A stretch of DNA of 20,336 nucleotides from Fimbriimonadaceae bacterium (GTDB lineage Bacteria > Armatimonadota > Fimbriimonadia > Fimbriimonadales > Fimbriimonadaceae), in the NCBI GenBank assembly GCA_014380605.1, contig JACMJO010000525.1, positions 1-20,336 on the forward strand. Reading direction: 5' to 3'. Both the position numbers and the translations under genes were made by a program. Below are positions 1-10,100 of the stretch, piece after piece (position 1 is the stretch's first letter; each line of letters opens with the position of its first letter). Below the pieces are notes generated by a model, which made no database searches, was not told where the DNA came from, and saw nothing but the letters and a program-made list of their open reading frames with translations.

Positions 1-1608
1 GAGGCCCGGTCGATCTTTGGACCAATTCCTGATCGTGATGTATCCGTTCTTGGCACACGAACCCTTCCTCATGGCAGGACCATGGAGACAGGTGTGCTTC
101 GGCAAGAAGTGGAAGGCAATACGGTGGAGCTGAAGCCTAATCCGTCTAAGCCCGGAAGTCCCCTTGAGTTTGAGCATCGCACCCCGGCCGGAGCATTCGT
201 AAAGTGGACACAAACCATTGATAAGTGCGATAAGCCGTCGTTGGCCGGCGGCGTAACCCCTTGCGGAACGGCGTCGCGGGTTGGTAGGGCGGTCAAGGGC
301 AACGTGGAGTGGCTCGTGCTCGCGAGAAAAACCAAAGACAAGCCGGACATTCTTACCGCTGAGCCAATGTGGCAGCTATCGAATCCGGAGTACGAACTGG
401 CGGGTTACATCGGCTTCAATCGAGTAACGGGCGAATTAGCCTTCTTCGATGGTGCTTACAACATCGGTAAGTTTCGCTATGATCAGCCTATTATCGCGCC
501 GGGCGGGCGAGGCTATGCCGACACCAGCGGCAGAGTCAAGGCAAACACGATGTACGACAACGAATTCACAATCCCTTGCTCAGCCTGCCACGACAATAAA
601 GAACCACGAATCATCACTCCCTACATCAAGCAGGCTCGGGTTGGGTATCGAGACTCCGCTCTGCAAGCCGCGAACAGCCTCAAGGCCCTGTTACCTCCCC
701 TCACGAGAGGGGCTCGCTCGCCTTACCGCATCATTGGCTCCAGCTATTCGGCAGCCCACAAGGGCATCACGCTTGGTGGGCTGAGCATCACCGACCCAAC
801 CGACAATTGCACCACCTGCCATGGGCTTACGAACAACGGCACCGCGAAATTCGCTTCGGACGCAGTCGGTTACTTGGGCGGCTTGGAGGACACGTTCCGG
901 ACGGACTGGTCGCTTAGGACCGGACTCGGAAAGACCCATCCGTGGATGCTCCCAGGAGTTGGCAATGATTTGACCGCAAATCCGCCATCGCCTATGCTAT
1001 CTCCCACGGATTGGGCCCTGCTTAGGGCTGAGTTGGAGAATCCGACTCCTGCAACTTCTTACCGGTTGTACACCGAAGCCCCGGCTCCTGAGTCGACGAC
1101 TAACGATCAAACACGCTTGGCCGATCCATCCGGGCCCACTGGGCTAAGCTTGGTTGTTGGCGACAATCGGGATGGAACCTCTGAGCCAATGAACAAGGAG
1201 GGCACCGTCTCGTGGTTCTACCAAAACACTTTGGGAGGAATTCCAGAGCGCGACGACGTGAGGTTTGATGTCCTCGTCAGGTCGGTTCCCATACCGAGTT
1301 CCGGCACTCCGCCGAATCCGAGCGACTACCCTCCGATCGCGGAGGCCCAGGACACAAGCGCAATTCTGATCGCCGGTAGCGTCTTCAAGATCAATGACGA
1401 CTTCCTGGTAAAGGACCTCTCTTACTGGAGCCATCAAAGGGCAACTGAGGCAACCCCCACCACATCGCCAAGGAGCTATCGACTTTCCTTCCCGGCCAAG
1501 AGCGGCACAAGGGTTCTTGTAAGGATTGTTGCGAAACGGTTTGCTTTTGATCAGTCTGGAGAGAAATACAGCTCAGTAGATCACCTGGCACATGTCGATG
1601 TGCCTTGA
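1..1608 (+). CDS. Di-heme c-type cytochrome-domain protein, 5' end outside the window
   Basis: The frame is open from base 1, so the first ATG (82) is probably internal and the gene begins upstream. Counting from that ATG, two CxxCH heme-attachment motifs are visible: CSACH at residues 166-170 and CTTCH at 243-247. The rest has no motif I can name. The C-terminal third looks beta-rich and proline-rich. Two CxxCH sites predict covalent heme c, hence export and maturation outside the cytoplasm. The signal peptide would lie in the missing 5' part. The role is unknown; an electron-transfer or redox-sensing subunit is possible. No neighbour in the window is obviously linked to it. The reading frame and heme motifs are seen directly, while the cellular role is not supported. 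Confidence 0.85.
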   Translation, partial: EARSIFGPIPDRDVSVLGTRTLPHGRTMETGVLRQEVEGNTVELKPNPSKPGSPLEFEHRTPAGAFVKWTQTIDKCDKPSLAGGVTPCGTASRVGRAVKGNVEWLVLARKTKDKPDILTAEPMWQLSNPEYELAGYIGFNRVTGELAFFDGAYNIGKFRYDQPIIAPGGRGYADTSGRVKANTMYDNEFTIPCSACHDNKEPRIITPYIKQARVGYRDSALQAANSLKALLPPLTRGARSPYRIIGSSYSAAHKGITLGGLSITDPTDNCTTCHGLTNNGTAKFASDAVGYLGGLEDTFRTDWSLRTGLGKTHPWMLPGVGNDLTANPPSPMLSPTDWALLRAELENPTPATSYRLYTEAPAPESTTNDQTRLADPSGPTGLSLVVGDNRDGTSEPMNKEGTVSWFYQNTLGGIPERDDVRFDVLVRSVPIPSSGTPPNPSDYPPIAEAQDTSAILIAGSVFKINDDFLVKDLSYWSHQRATEATPTTSPRSYRLSFPAKSGTRVLVRIVAKRFAFDQSGEKYSSVDHLAHVDVP

Positions 1609-2028
1609 CGATCTTTGGAGCTCCGACAACCCGGGGTGAGTAATCCGTTTGCTTGATGTATACATTGAGAACTGACCTGCCTTCGGGGCAGGTTCCTACC
1701 ATGAATCTCAAAGGTAGCGTAAAGCTCATCAAACCTCATCCCCCGAGCGATTCACCGCGCTTCGTCCTTCCCAGATGGCTCCGCCTTGAGGCCGGTGACG
1801 CTGTGCTCGCTCTATACTGAAAGTCAGCGTTTCGACCCCTTTCAACATAAGCAGCCTGCGCCTAGCGGTTTTCTTCAGACGCTCAATTGTGTTCTCTTAC
1901 GCGAAAAAGCGATTTCAGCGGTCGGAAGGCGGGACCCCTCATAGAATCATCTCGATTGTGGGCTGAGATCTTCCTGATCAAAAGTTCTCCTTGGCATCTC
2001 CTTGGAAAGTGTTGTATTACCCATTGTC
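1609..2028. other. Gene-poor interval with no convincing gene
   Basis: About 420 bases lie between the cytochrome-type gene and the giant glycosyltransferase. I see one hairpin (1675-1693, listed separately) and a 39-codon open frame at 1701-1820 on the plus strand. The C-terminal half of that frame (LPRWLRLEAGDAVLA) faintly recalls the AbrB/SpoVT swapped-hairpin pattern. It is too short and isolated to call a gene. No clear promoter consensus was found upstream of 2029. Confidence 0.5.
1675..1693 (+). terminator. Small GC-rich hairpin, possible terminator of the cytochrome-type gene
   Basis: A perfect 7-bp inverted repeat (acctgcc / ggcaggt) closes a five-base TTCGG loop about 67 bases after the stop at 1608. 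There is no following T-run, so it would be an atypical intrinsic terminator. It could equally be a 5' leader structure. Confidence 0.3.
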
Positions 2029-5000
2029 ATGGGACGAGCGAAACTTTGCGTACTTTCATGCCTTCACGACGACTACTGGTTTGTAGAGAAAGCCCTCAAT
2101 GCCTGTATTACTGCCGGGCCCATTCTAGCCTTCGTTAACCAGAACGCTTGGAACGGCCAAGCGGGGTCCTGGCAAAAGTGCGCCGACATCGCGCAAGGGG
2201 TCGGGGCGGAAGTGGTTCTGGGCGAATGGGAAGACGAATCCGAACATCGCCGCTTTGCTTTAGTCGAAGCCAAGCGAAGGGATTTCACCCACGCCATCAT
2301 CCCCGATGGAGACGAGGTCTTGGAGCCACAGCTATGCAAGACGCTCATCGATATCGCTAAAGGCGGAATTGCGGAGAGGGTTCACGCCCACATGGACACG
2401 TATTGGAAATCTGTCCGCTACGTGATCAGGCCACGGGAGCGGCTGACGCCGGTCATCCTCGTCGATCTTAACCAGGTTGAGCACTACTACATCCGAGAAT
2501 TCCAAGGTGGCAGGGCACTCATACTTGGACCCGAGTATGGCGTCATTCACCACCTAAGCTATGCAGGGCCAAACGAGCGCATCTGTCGCAAGCTGACAAC
2601 GTGGAGCCACCGCTCGGAAGTCGCCGAGGATTGGTATCGCCGGGTTTGGCTTGGATGGGACCAAGACCACATGATGAGGAATCTTCATCCAACCCACCCG
2701 CAAGCCTATGGGTTTGCCGAGCGCGTCGCTCTGCCAAACCTCCTAGCTGGCGTGTGGGACGAACGGCAGGCTGCTGGTGATCCTGCCGTTCCTCTCCCTT
2801 GGCCAACCGTCTCAGTCATCATTCCCCTTTACGGAGGGCAAGAAGACATCCTCGAGTGCCTTCAAAGTCTAGAGGCCTCTGATGATCTTCTGAGCGAGGT
2901 GATCGTTGTAGACGATGCATCCCCAGACAATGCACATCAAACCGTTGCGGATTTCCCGCGAGCAAAGCTTTTCCAGAACGAGAAGAATCTAGGCTTTGCG
3001 GCAACATGCAACAGGGGTTTTCAGGAATCAAACGGGGATATCGTTATCTTCCTGAATTCGGACACGATCGTCCCACGTGCCGGTTTCATCCGCTTAATCG
3101 AATCCTTGACTCGGTCGGGATCGATTGCAGCGACTGGCCCGATGTCGAATCACGCGGGTTACTACCAATATTGTGAACCTACGTACACCTGCAAAGAGGG
3201 CATCGAAGACTTTGCTCGCGATTTCGCGGCCAGGAACGAGCCAGACAAGGAAGTCGAAATGCTTGTCGGCTTTTGCCTCGCTGTTCGAAGGTCTGTACTC
3301 GAAGAGGTAGGAGTTTTCGACGAGCAGTTCGGGATCGGTCTTTTCGAGGATACCGACCTGTGTTATCGGATTCAACGAGCCGGCTATAAGCTTATGCTTT
3401 CCTCAAGGTCTTTCGTCCACCATAAGGGATCGAAGAGCTTATCTAGGAAGGTCCCGAACATTCCCGGCTTGCTTACCGACAACCGCTCAAAGTATGAAGC
3501 CAAATGGCGACAGGACATCGAACTTGGATACGCCTCGCATCTGCCCGGTTTGCCTGAAAAGTCGGGCAAGATCGAGTTCGATCAGAGCCGCAGGCCCGAG
3601 CTAGCATTCTCCGAAATCTCGGATTTGCGATCCAAGGCGGACATCAGCCTCTGCATGATCGTTCGAAACGAACAACGGGTCATCCGGGCTTGCCTAGAAT
3701 CTGCAATCCCCTTCTTCAAGGAGATCATCGTCGTAGACACAGGATCTACCGACGGTACGCAAGATATCTGCCGTGAACTTGGGGCAAACGTCTACGAAAT
3801 CGAATGGCCAGACTCCTTTGGCGAGGCTCGGAACGAGTCGCTTAAGCACGCGAAGGGAAGCTGGATCTTCTGGATAGATGCGGACGATACCTTGGATCTT
3901 GCCTCCGGAGTCGCCATACTTCGAGCCGCGATAGGTGCTGCGCCGAGCACGGCCGGTTTCGTTGTTCCTGTTCAGTTCGTGGATCAAGGCAGCGACTCTG
4001 GAACTCGCGTCGACCATGTAAAGCTGTTCAGGAATGTGCCGGGAGTGGGCTTTGAAGGCCGCATCCATGAGCAAGTATTAGGATCTCTAAGTGGGCATGG
4101 TGCGATCGGGCGAATTCCGGGCGCGGTCGTCTATCACAGTGGCTACGATACGACCCCAGCGGGCCAAGAAGCAAAGAGAAAGCGCGATTGGTATTTGCTG
4201 GACAAGGAGCTAGAGGAGCGTCCGAACCATCCCTTCGTTCAATTCAACTGTGGGATGACCGCCCACTTTACTGAAGAACACGAGCGCGCAATTGGCCATC
4301 TATGGAAGTCAATAGAACTAGCCCAACCGCACGAATCCCACATTCGAAAGTCATACGCCCTGATTGCCCAGTCTCAAAGGGCTCTGCACCGAGACACCGA
4401 AGCGCTAGCCTCACTTGAAGAAGGGATCGCCAAAGTCGGCCCCGACCCGGAACTCCTATTCCTCCAAGGCAGTGTCCTTTCGGCTCTGGACCGGCACAAG
4501 GAAGCGGTGGGCGCCTACGAGTCAATCTCAACCAATCTTCCGGAACATTTCTCTAGCATAGACATCTCGATCCTTACTTACAAGAAGGAGTTTAATCTAG
4601 CATCCGCTTGGCTTGGCAGTGGAAACTATCTGAAGGCTCGCGAGCACTATAGACAAGCACTGTCGCTGGCACCTCAACGCGGAGAGATTGCGTATGCCTT
4701 TTGCGAAGCCGCCCTTGCACACGGCGATCTGGGGCAGGCATCTGAACTTCACCGAAGACTATTGAAGTTGGAAGGACCAAGCGAACCTTGGGTTTCGCTT
4801 GGACTAAATCTCGCGAACGCCACTGCTGGGTTTGAAGCAGTTGAGGCGTTTCTACGGGGAGCCGCTAGGGACTTCCCGAATGCGCCTGCGCCGGCGATGG
4901 AACTGTGTCGGTTGCTACTTAGGACCGATAGAGCACCAGAGGCTAGGCCGATGCTGCTGGGCCTGCAGGCTGCCGGAGTTGCCGAAGCCGCGTTTTACTT

Positions 5001-6030
5001 GGGTGTTCAGTCGAATCGCGAAGGCAGATTTGAGAATGCCCTAATGTGGATGTGTTGGGCGCATCTGCTGAATCCGAGCAGCAGAGAGACTGTAGATCAA
5101 CTCCCGATCTTACGGGAGCTGGTCGCTCCGATCAATAAATCAGGAGCCGTACCGCCCTGCGACGAAGAATCGGCCTCGAAAATACGGGGTCCCTACATCG
5201 GGGACCTTGCCGAAGGCACCTGCGATTACTCCGTATGCATCGTTACCTTCAACTCTGAGCGGACTATCGACACTTGCATAACTTCGGTTTTGGCACAATC
5301 ACAACCGACAACGGAAATTATCGTCGTGGATAATGCGTCAACGGATGGGACATGGCAGACGTTGCAGAGGCTGGCAGAAGATTGCGGCGCCCTTAGCCTG
5401 ATGAAGAATGAAGAGAACGTTGGCTACTCGAAGGCGATGAATCAAGCCCTGCTGGCATCGTCGGGAAAAGCTCTCGTCTGCCTCAATCCCGACACCGAGG
5501 TGGGACCGGATTGGCTCGAAATGCTCTCTGCAAAGCTTGAGGACGATGTTGGAGCCGTTGGGCCGCTGGCCGATAACGTAGGTGGAGAACAGTTCGTTGC
5601 CGATTACCTCCCGCCGGGCTTGCACCCTCCGGTTAGCGATTTGGCGACAGTATTGGCATTAGGGCGCAAGGATCGAGCACGTGATACAAAACTCTTAATG
5701 GGGTTTTGCATCATGGCTCCCCGATCGGTCTTCAACGAGTGTGGGCTGCTGGATGAACGCCTGGAATTGGGGGCTGATGACCTCGAGCTCAGCTGGCGGC
5801 TGCGCACGCTCGGGAAGAAGCTTGTCATAGCTGAAGACGTGTTTGTCTCGCACGTTTCGTCCGAGAGTTTCCGAAGCCTCGAACCTTGCGAAAAGGCGGA
5901 GAAGATTGGCCTAAGCGACGCGGCACTTGAGTCAAAGCTACGCGCCTTCTACTTACCAAACAAGGTTCCATCGTCCGCTGATCTATGGGGTAGCGAAATT
6001 TTTCAACATTTTTTTGACAGAAATGGATAA
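2029..6030 (+). CDS. Giant multi-module glycosyltransferase (four GT-like modules plus TPR-like region)
   Basis: A protein of about 1333 residues. Module 1 (about 1-230) has a DGDE motif at 93-96, like the metal/nucleotide-sugar DxD site. Module 2 (about 260-470) is a classic GT2: VSVIIPLY start, VVDDASP near 293-299, NSDT at 343. Module 3 (about 539-730) has SLCMIVRNE, VDTGSTDGT and DADD at 617, the SPBc2-type GT2 pattern. A helical TPR-like stretch follows (about 740-1040). Module 4 (about 1067-1300) has CIVTFNSE, VDNASTDGT and NPDTE at 1153. By family such proteins add sugars to cell-surface polysaccharide, glycolipid or glycoprotein acceptors. The TPR part could hold the acceptor, as in O-GlcNAc-transferase-like enzymes. 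I chose the ATG at 2029; a TTG at 2002 is in frame, and neither has a good Shine-Dalgarno site. Donor and acceptor cannot be read from sequence. Confidence 0.9.
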   Translation: MGRAKLCVLSCLHDDYWFVEKALNACITAGPILAFVNQNAWNGQAGSWQKCADIAQGVGAEVVLGEWEDESEHRRFALVEAKRRDFTHAIIPDGDEVLEPQLCKTLIDIAKGGIAERVHAHMDTYWKSVRYVIRPRERLTPVILVDLNQVEHYYIREFQGGRALILGPEYGVIHHLSYAGPNERICRKLTTWSHRSEVAEDWYRRVWLGWDQDHMMRNLHPTHPQAYGFAERVALPNLLAGVWDERQAAGDPAVPLPWPTVSVIIPLYGGQEDILECLQSLEASDDLLSEVIVVDDASPDNAHQTVADFPRAKLFQNEKNLGFAATCNRGFQESNGDIVIFLNSDTIVPRAGFIRLIESLTRSGSIAATGPMSNHAGYYQYCEPTYTCKEGIEDFARDFAARNEPDKEVEMLVGFCLAVRRSVLEEVGVFDEQFGIGLFEDTDLCYRIQRAGYKLMLSSRSFVHHKGSKSLSRKVPNIPGLLTDNRSKYEAKWRQDIELGYASHLPGLPEKSGKIEFDQSRRPELAFSEISDLRSKADISLCMIVRNEQRVIRACLESAIPFFKEIIVVDTGSTDGTQDICRELGANVYEIEWPDSFGEARNESLKHAKGSWIFWIDADDTLDLASGVAILRAAIGAAPSTAGFVVPVQFVDQGSDSGTRVDHVKLFRNVPGVGFEGRIHEQVLGSLSGHGAIGRIPGAVVYHSGYDTTPAGQEAKRKRDWYLLDKELEERPNHPFVQFNCGMTAHFTEEHERAIGHLWKSIELAQPHESHIRKSYALIAQSQRALHRDTEALASLEEGIAKVGPDPELLFLQGSVLSALDRHKEAVGAYESISTNLPEHFSSIDISILTYKKEFNLASAWLGSGNYLKAREHYRQALSLAPQRGEIAYAFCEAALAHGDLGQASELHRRLLKLEGPSEPWVSLGLNLANATAGFEAVEAFLRGAARDFPNAPAPAMELCRLLLRTDRAPEARPMLLGLQAAGVAEAAFYLGVQSNREGRFENALMWMCWAHLLNPSSRETVDQLPILRELVAPINKSGAVPPCDEESASKIRGPYIGDLAEGTCDYSVCIVTFNSERTIDTCITSVLAQSQPTTEIIVVDNASTDGTWQTLQRLAEDCGALSLMKNEENVGYSKAMNQALLASSGKALVCLNPDTEVGPDWLEMLSAKLEDDVGAVGPLADNVGGEQFVADYLPPGLHPPVSDLATVLALGRKDRARDTKLLMGFCIMAPRSVFNECGLLDERLELGADDLELSWRLRTLGKKLVIAEDVFVSHVSSESFRSLEPCEKAEKIGLSDAALESKLRAFYLPNKVPSSADLWGSEIFQHFFDRNG

Positions 6031-6044
6031 ACCTCGTGTACCCT
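6014..6044 (+). promoter_or_regulatory. Possible promoter for the NifU-like/Hint/Rhs block
   Basis: A perfect TTGACA (6014-6019) lies in the last codons of the glycosyltransferase gene, about 90 bases before the ATG at 6109. A weak -10-like TACCCT sits 19 bases downstream at 6039. The match is one-sided and the spacing is long. It is placed where a transcript for the downstream block would need to begin. Confidence 0.3.
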
Positions 6045-6108
6045 GTATTTACACTAGGTTTCGGGCTAGGACTGCTGACCCAAGGGGGATTTAGGAGAGC
6101 TGATCTGG

Positions 6109-6516
6109 ATGTTTAGCGACCTTGCCAAAAGCTCACTTTCGAACGTCGACTTGTCGGGTCCTCTCGAGAAATCTAATGCCTACGGATCGTCAGGATCACC
6201 AGGCGGGGGACCATATTTGGAGTTGTGGATGTTGATCGACTCAGGTCTTGTCAAAAACGTCTCCTACCGTTCTAACGGTTGTCCAGCAATGATGCATACC
6301 GGTGCCACATTGGCCCGAATTGCCATGGGGAGAGAGGCCGAAAATCTTCGAAGCCTAACGGTCGAAGACGTCGACCGACTGGTGGGCGGCCTGCCAGAGG
6401 GGAAGGGCTATTGTGCAGATATGGCAATCGGCGCTTTGACAATGGCGCTCGACGCCCATCACAGGGCTGACGATGTCAAAGGCGGCTCAATTGCCCACGG
6501 AGGAAATCCCGGATGA
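6109..6516 (+). CDS. NifU/IscU N-terminal-like scaffold protein with incomplete ligand set
   Basis: A 135-residue protein with the layout of the NifU/IscU scaffold domain: a PYLELWMLIDSGLVKNVSYR beta-hairpin region, then NGCPAMMHTGATL with Cys58, then LPEGKGYCADMAIGAL with Cys102. In IscU the cluster ligands are three cysteines, with an Asp in the CGD loop and a His before the last Cys. Here the first Cys/Asp loop is replaced by GGGPYLEL, and the residue before Cys102 is Tyr. Two of three cysteines remain. GGAG lies about 12 bases upstream of the ATG. The stop overlaps the Hint gene start (ATGA), which implies translational coupling. No other Fe-S assembly gene is nearby, so a housekeeping role is unlikely. 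It may serve the Hint/Rhs system by binding metal or another ligand (inference). Confidence 0.75.
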   Translation: MFSDLAKSSLSNVDLSGPLEKSNAYGSSGSPGGGPYLELWMLIDSGLVKNVSYRSNGCPAMMHTGATLARIAMGREAENLRSLTVEDVDRLVGGLPEGKGYCADMAIGALTMALDAHHRADDVKGGSIAHGGNPG

Positions 6517-7154
6517 ATATGCCCGGTGCTTACAAATGTCTCCCATTCAGCCCCGATGTTTCGGTCGATCCGGCCATGGGCATACAACAGGGCCTAACTG
6601 GTCAGTGCGGCGGACCCCCTCAGGGGTGTTTCCCTTCGCCTTCGGGCTTTTGTGTTACGGGTGCCGTGGGATTGCTACCCGAAGCAGGTCCGCAGACGTA
6701 CTACTTCGCAACGAGTTCGTTGGCTAGCTGTTGTCTGCGCGGCGATGTTCGCGTCGATACCTGGGATGGCAGAACCAAGCGAGCCGATGCCGTTGAAGTA
6801 GGCGACCGTTTATATGGCCTCGATCGAGAAGGCAACCCCGCAGCGCAAACGGTGGAGTACCTCATCACGGCCTACGAGCCCTGCCTGAGGGTAACGATTG
6901 GCGGGAAAACGTTTGTTTGTTCAACCACGCATGGCTTCATGGGTGAGGACCGCAAGTGGATTGCTGCCCGAGACCTAGTGCCAGGCGAAACACGCCTGCG
7001 CGGGAGAACGGATGAGCCTGTCCTCGTTGAGAGGGTGGCGAGCCTGGACTTCGAGAACGTTTACTCTTGGTCTAACTCGCCAGATGAGAACTTCTTTTCT
7101 GAGGGCGTGATGCAGGCCACCATCCCCAACAAGCCGGGTGTTAGCGATGCATGA
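6513..7154 (+). CDS. Hint-domain (Hedgehog/intein-type autoprocessing) protein
   Basis: A 213-residue protein. Residues 1-73 are an unfamiliar glycine/proline-rich, cysteine-containing segment (Cys at 9, 32, 39, 47, 73). The Hint domain starts at Cys74 (CLRGDVRVDTWDG), matching block A of inteins and pretoxin-HINT domains. Then come GDRLYGL, the block-B-like STTHGFM with His140, the AARDLVPGE strand, and VYSWSNSPDENFFSEGV matching block F. The C-terminal His-Asn that would follow in a splicing intein is replaced by MQATIPN. An N-S acyl shift or cleavage at Cys73/74 is therefore plausible, but canonical splicing is not. Hint domains are common in polymorphic toxins, usually inside the toxin chain; here the domain is a separate gene directly before the Rhs shell. 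GGAGG lies about 11 bases upstream of the start. The 3' end overlaps the shell start. Confidence 0.85.
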   Translation: MNMPGAYKCLPFSPDVSVDPAMGIQQGLTGQCGGPPQGCFPSPSGFCVTGAVGLLPEAGPQTYYFATSSLASCCLRGDVRVDTWDGRTKRADAVEVGDRLYGLDREGNPAAQTVEYLITAYEPCLRVTIGGKTFVCSTTHGFMGEDRKWIAARDLVPGETRLRGRTDEPVLVERVASLDFENVYSWSNSPDENFFSEGVMQATIPNKPGVSDA

Positions 7155-10100
7155 AATGAACGATCGTACGGATAATAGAGAAGGCGGCCTATTCCGCTAT
7201 GGAATAGACATTGACCCCGAGCGCCAGCACCCGTATCGGCCGATGCCTGATCCTAAGACCGGGTACCTGGTTATCGATCCTGAGATTTTCCTCAAAGCCA
7301 AGGGCGTTGACCTTGTGATGGACTTCTTCTATAGCTCCATCACGGATGAACTTACGCGCTACGGAATCGGACGTTCAGCCAGCCCACGGGCATTTGTTGA
7401 CGTTAAGGGACCTTCTTACGTTGGCGAACTGATCGTCACCCGAGGCGACCTAACTTCGTATTTGTGGCGATCCTGGCAAAACACCATCACCGATGGGTTG
7501 CGAACTACGTTCGACATCGATGTGTCAACGGGCGAAACCGTCGAAACGTTTCCAGACGGAATGGAGCTTCATTATAAGTACAAGGCCTTTGATGAACCCT
7601 TTGGTACATGGACACGCTATTACCTCTCAGAGGTTATTGATCCAAGCACGATCATCCACAGCTTCACCTACGACAGTTCGGGAGCAATCGCACCCGAGGA
7701 CCCAACACGGTTGAAGACGATCGAAGTCCACGGTGGAAAGAAGGTTACCTTCGGGTACACCGCTGGTTCTCATACTTATGGCACAGGCTTTAAGGTTTCG
7801 CTTGTTTCCTACATAGAGGATTTCGCAAGTCGGCGATGGACCTTCCAGTACGACAACAACGATTACCTGACAACGCTCATCTCAGCACTCGGTTGCACAA
7901 CGAAGTTTGTGTACGGTTTCGCTGGTAGCCCCGCAACCGTTGTTCATGCGATCGAAGACCCGCGCGGCTATGTTACGACTTACTTCTATGACTCCTATCG
8001 ACGGGTTGTTTCAATGGTGGCTGGCTCTGCAGTTTGGACCTGGGTCCATAGCGCAGGGCAGTCTGTCATGGAGATCCCAAGCGGTGCCAGAACGACTTAC
8101 ATCTATGATGTAGATGGAAACCTAACTACTCAGATCTATCCCGAGGGCTTTACTTCGACCATGGCCTACGACAACCGGGTGAAAATCCGGGAAACCCGCC
8201 CTAGTGGCACGGTCTACAACGCGAAGCTAAACAGTAAGTGGCTAACGTCGGTATCTTACGATCCGCTTGGCAACGCCACTAGCTACGTGTACGATTCGTC
8301 CTTCAACCTGGTGTCGATGCTCTACGCCGACGGAGGAACTCAGCATTTCTCTTACTTGCCTGACGCTACTGAGCGGCTGCTTCGGAAATCTATTGATCCT
8401 CTTGGCCGAACAACGACGTTTGGATACCTAAGCGGCCTGTTAAGAACGGTTACCGACCCTAGGGGCCTCACGACAACATACATCTACGATGGGTTTGGAA
8501 ACCGGATACGAACCGAGGCGAGCGACGGAACCATCGTAACGAACGTCTACGATGTGCTCGGTAGGACGATCGAGCAATTAGACCAATTAGGGCGAAGCTC
8601 CTACTTTGCCTACGATGCTGGCGACCACGTAATCTCAGTGACCAACGCTGAAGGTGAGATGACTCGCTACATCTATGATGGCTGCCTGCTTCAAGCTGTG
8701 GTCGATCCGATGGGTTTTCGAACCACAAACACGTACGGCAGGTTTGAGAAACTGGCCACGACAATGGACCCATTGGGTCGGGTCACGAGTTTCGAATACG
8801 ACAACACGGGATTTCTCAGGGCTGTTATCGATCCCCAAGGCAATCGCGCGACGACGGTTTACAATCCGGCCAAGCAGAAGATCGCCGAGATCGATCAGCT
8901 TGGTTTTGCCACCTCCTTTGTTTATGATAACTCGGCCCGATTGAGCGCGGTTCAGGATGCCCGGGGCAACCGCACAACCAACGTTTACAACGCCAGGGAC
9001 CTCATCGCCGTAAAGGATGCGCTTAGCTTTGCCACCAGCTTCCACTACGACAGCAAAGGTCGGAGAATTGGAACAGAGACTCCGCTTGGCAATAGAACGA
9101 GTTCAGTTTACGACCTCGCCAACCAACAGACAGCGCAGGAAGATGCGTTGGGGTACAAGACGAGCTTCACCTACGATGAAGCGGGCAACAACACTGTCGT
9201 GAGGGATGCCCTCAACCAGCTAACCACGCACGTTTATGAAACACTATCGAATCGCCTGAAGGCGGTCGTGGATGCGAATGGCGCTAGGTCCACCAACGTT
9301 TATGATCTGACCGGGCAACAGATCGCTTTCGTCGACGCGCGAGGTTACATCACCTCTACTGGCTACGACGCCGTAGGGCGACCCATAACGATTCAAGATG
9401 CTAGAGGTTTCATCACGACTTTGGAATACGATGCCGATGGCCGACAAGTAAGAACGGAAGATCCTCTTGGACGGCTTAGCGAAGTCATTTATGATGCCGC
9501 CGGCCAGGTGATCGCAAATATCACGCCTTTGGGCAATCGATGGACCAACGTGTACGATAACACCGGAAGGACAATCGCTTCCGAAGATCCGCTTGGCAAC
9601 CGTGCTACGAACATCTATGACCGCAAGAGCCAACTCATTGTCTCTCAAAACCCGTTGGGTTACTCGACATCGTTCGCTTACGATGGGGTCGGCAACCAGA
9701 TTCAAGCGCAAGATGCCCGAGGCTATCGGACCAGCGCCGTTTACGATGCGAAGAATCGAGTCCTGGCGCAGGTAGACCAGCTTTCGTTCCGCATCACGAA
9801 CACTTACGATGCCGACGATAATCTGATTGAAATCCTTGATCCGCGCAACGGTCGAACCACAATGGCCTACAGCAAACGCGCGGAAATGCAGAGGCTGGTG
9901 AACCAACTGTCCCTTTGCACAACCTATCTATATGACGCACTTGCAAGAGTGGAATCACGCCAGTTCCCGAGAGGCGATGTCACCACCTATCACTATGATC
10001 CAACGGGGCGGCAATCCGAGCAGATCTACATGGACGGAAGCTCTGTCGCCTGGGTGTACGACCTGGTAGGTAATCGTGTCGTGATGATCGATCCAATCGG

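Noticed and set aside
1701..1820. 39-codon frame with an AbrB-like tail
   Set aside because: It is too short, isolated, and lacks a partner or clear start signal. The similarity is one faint motif.
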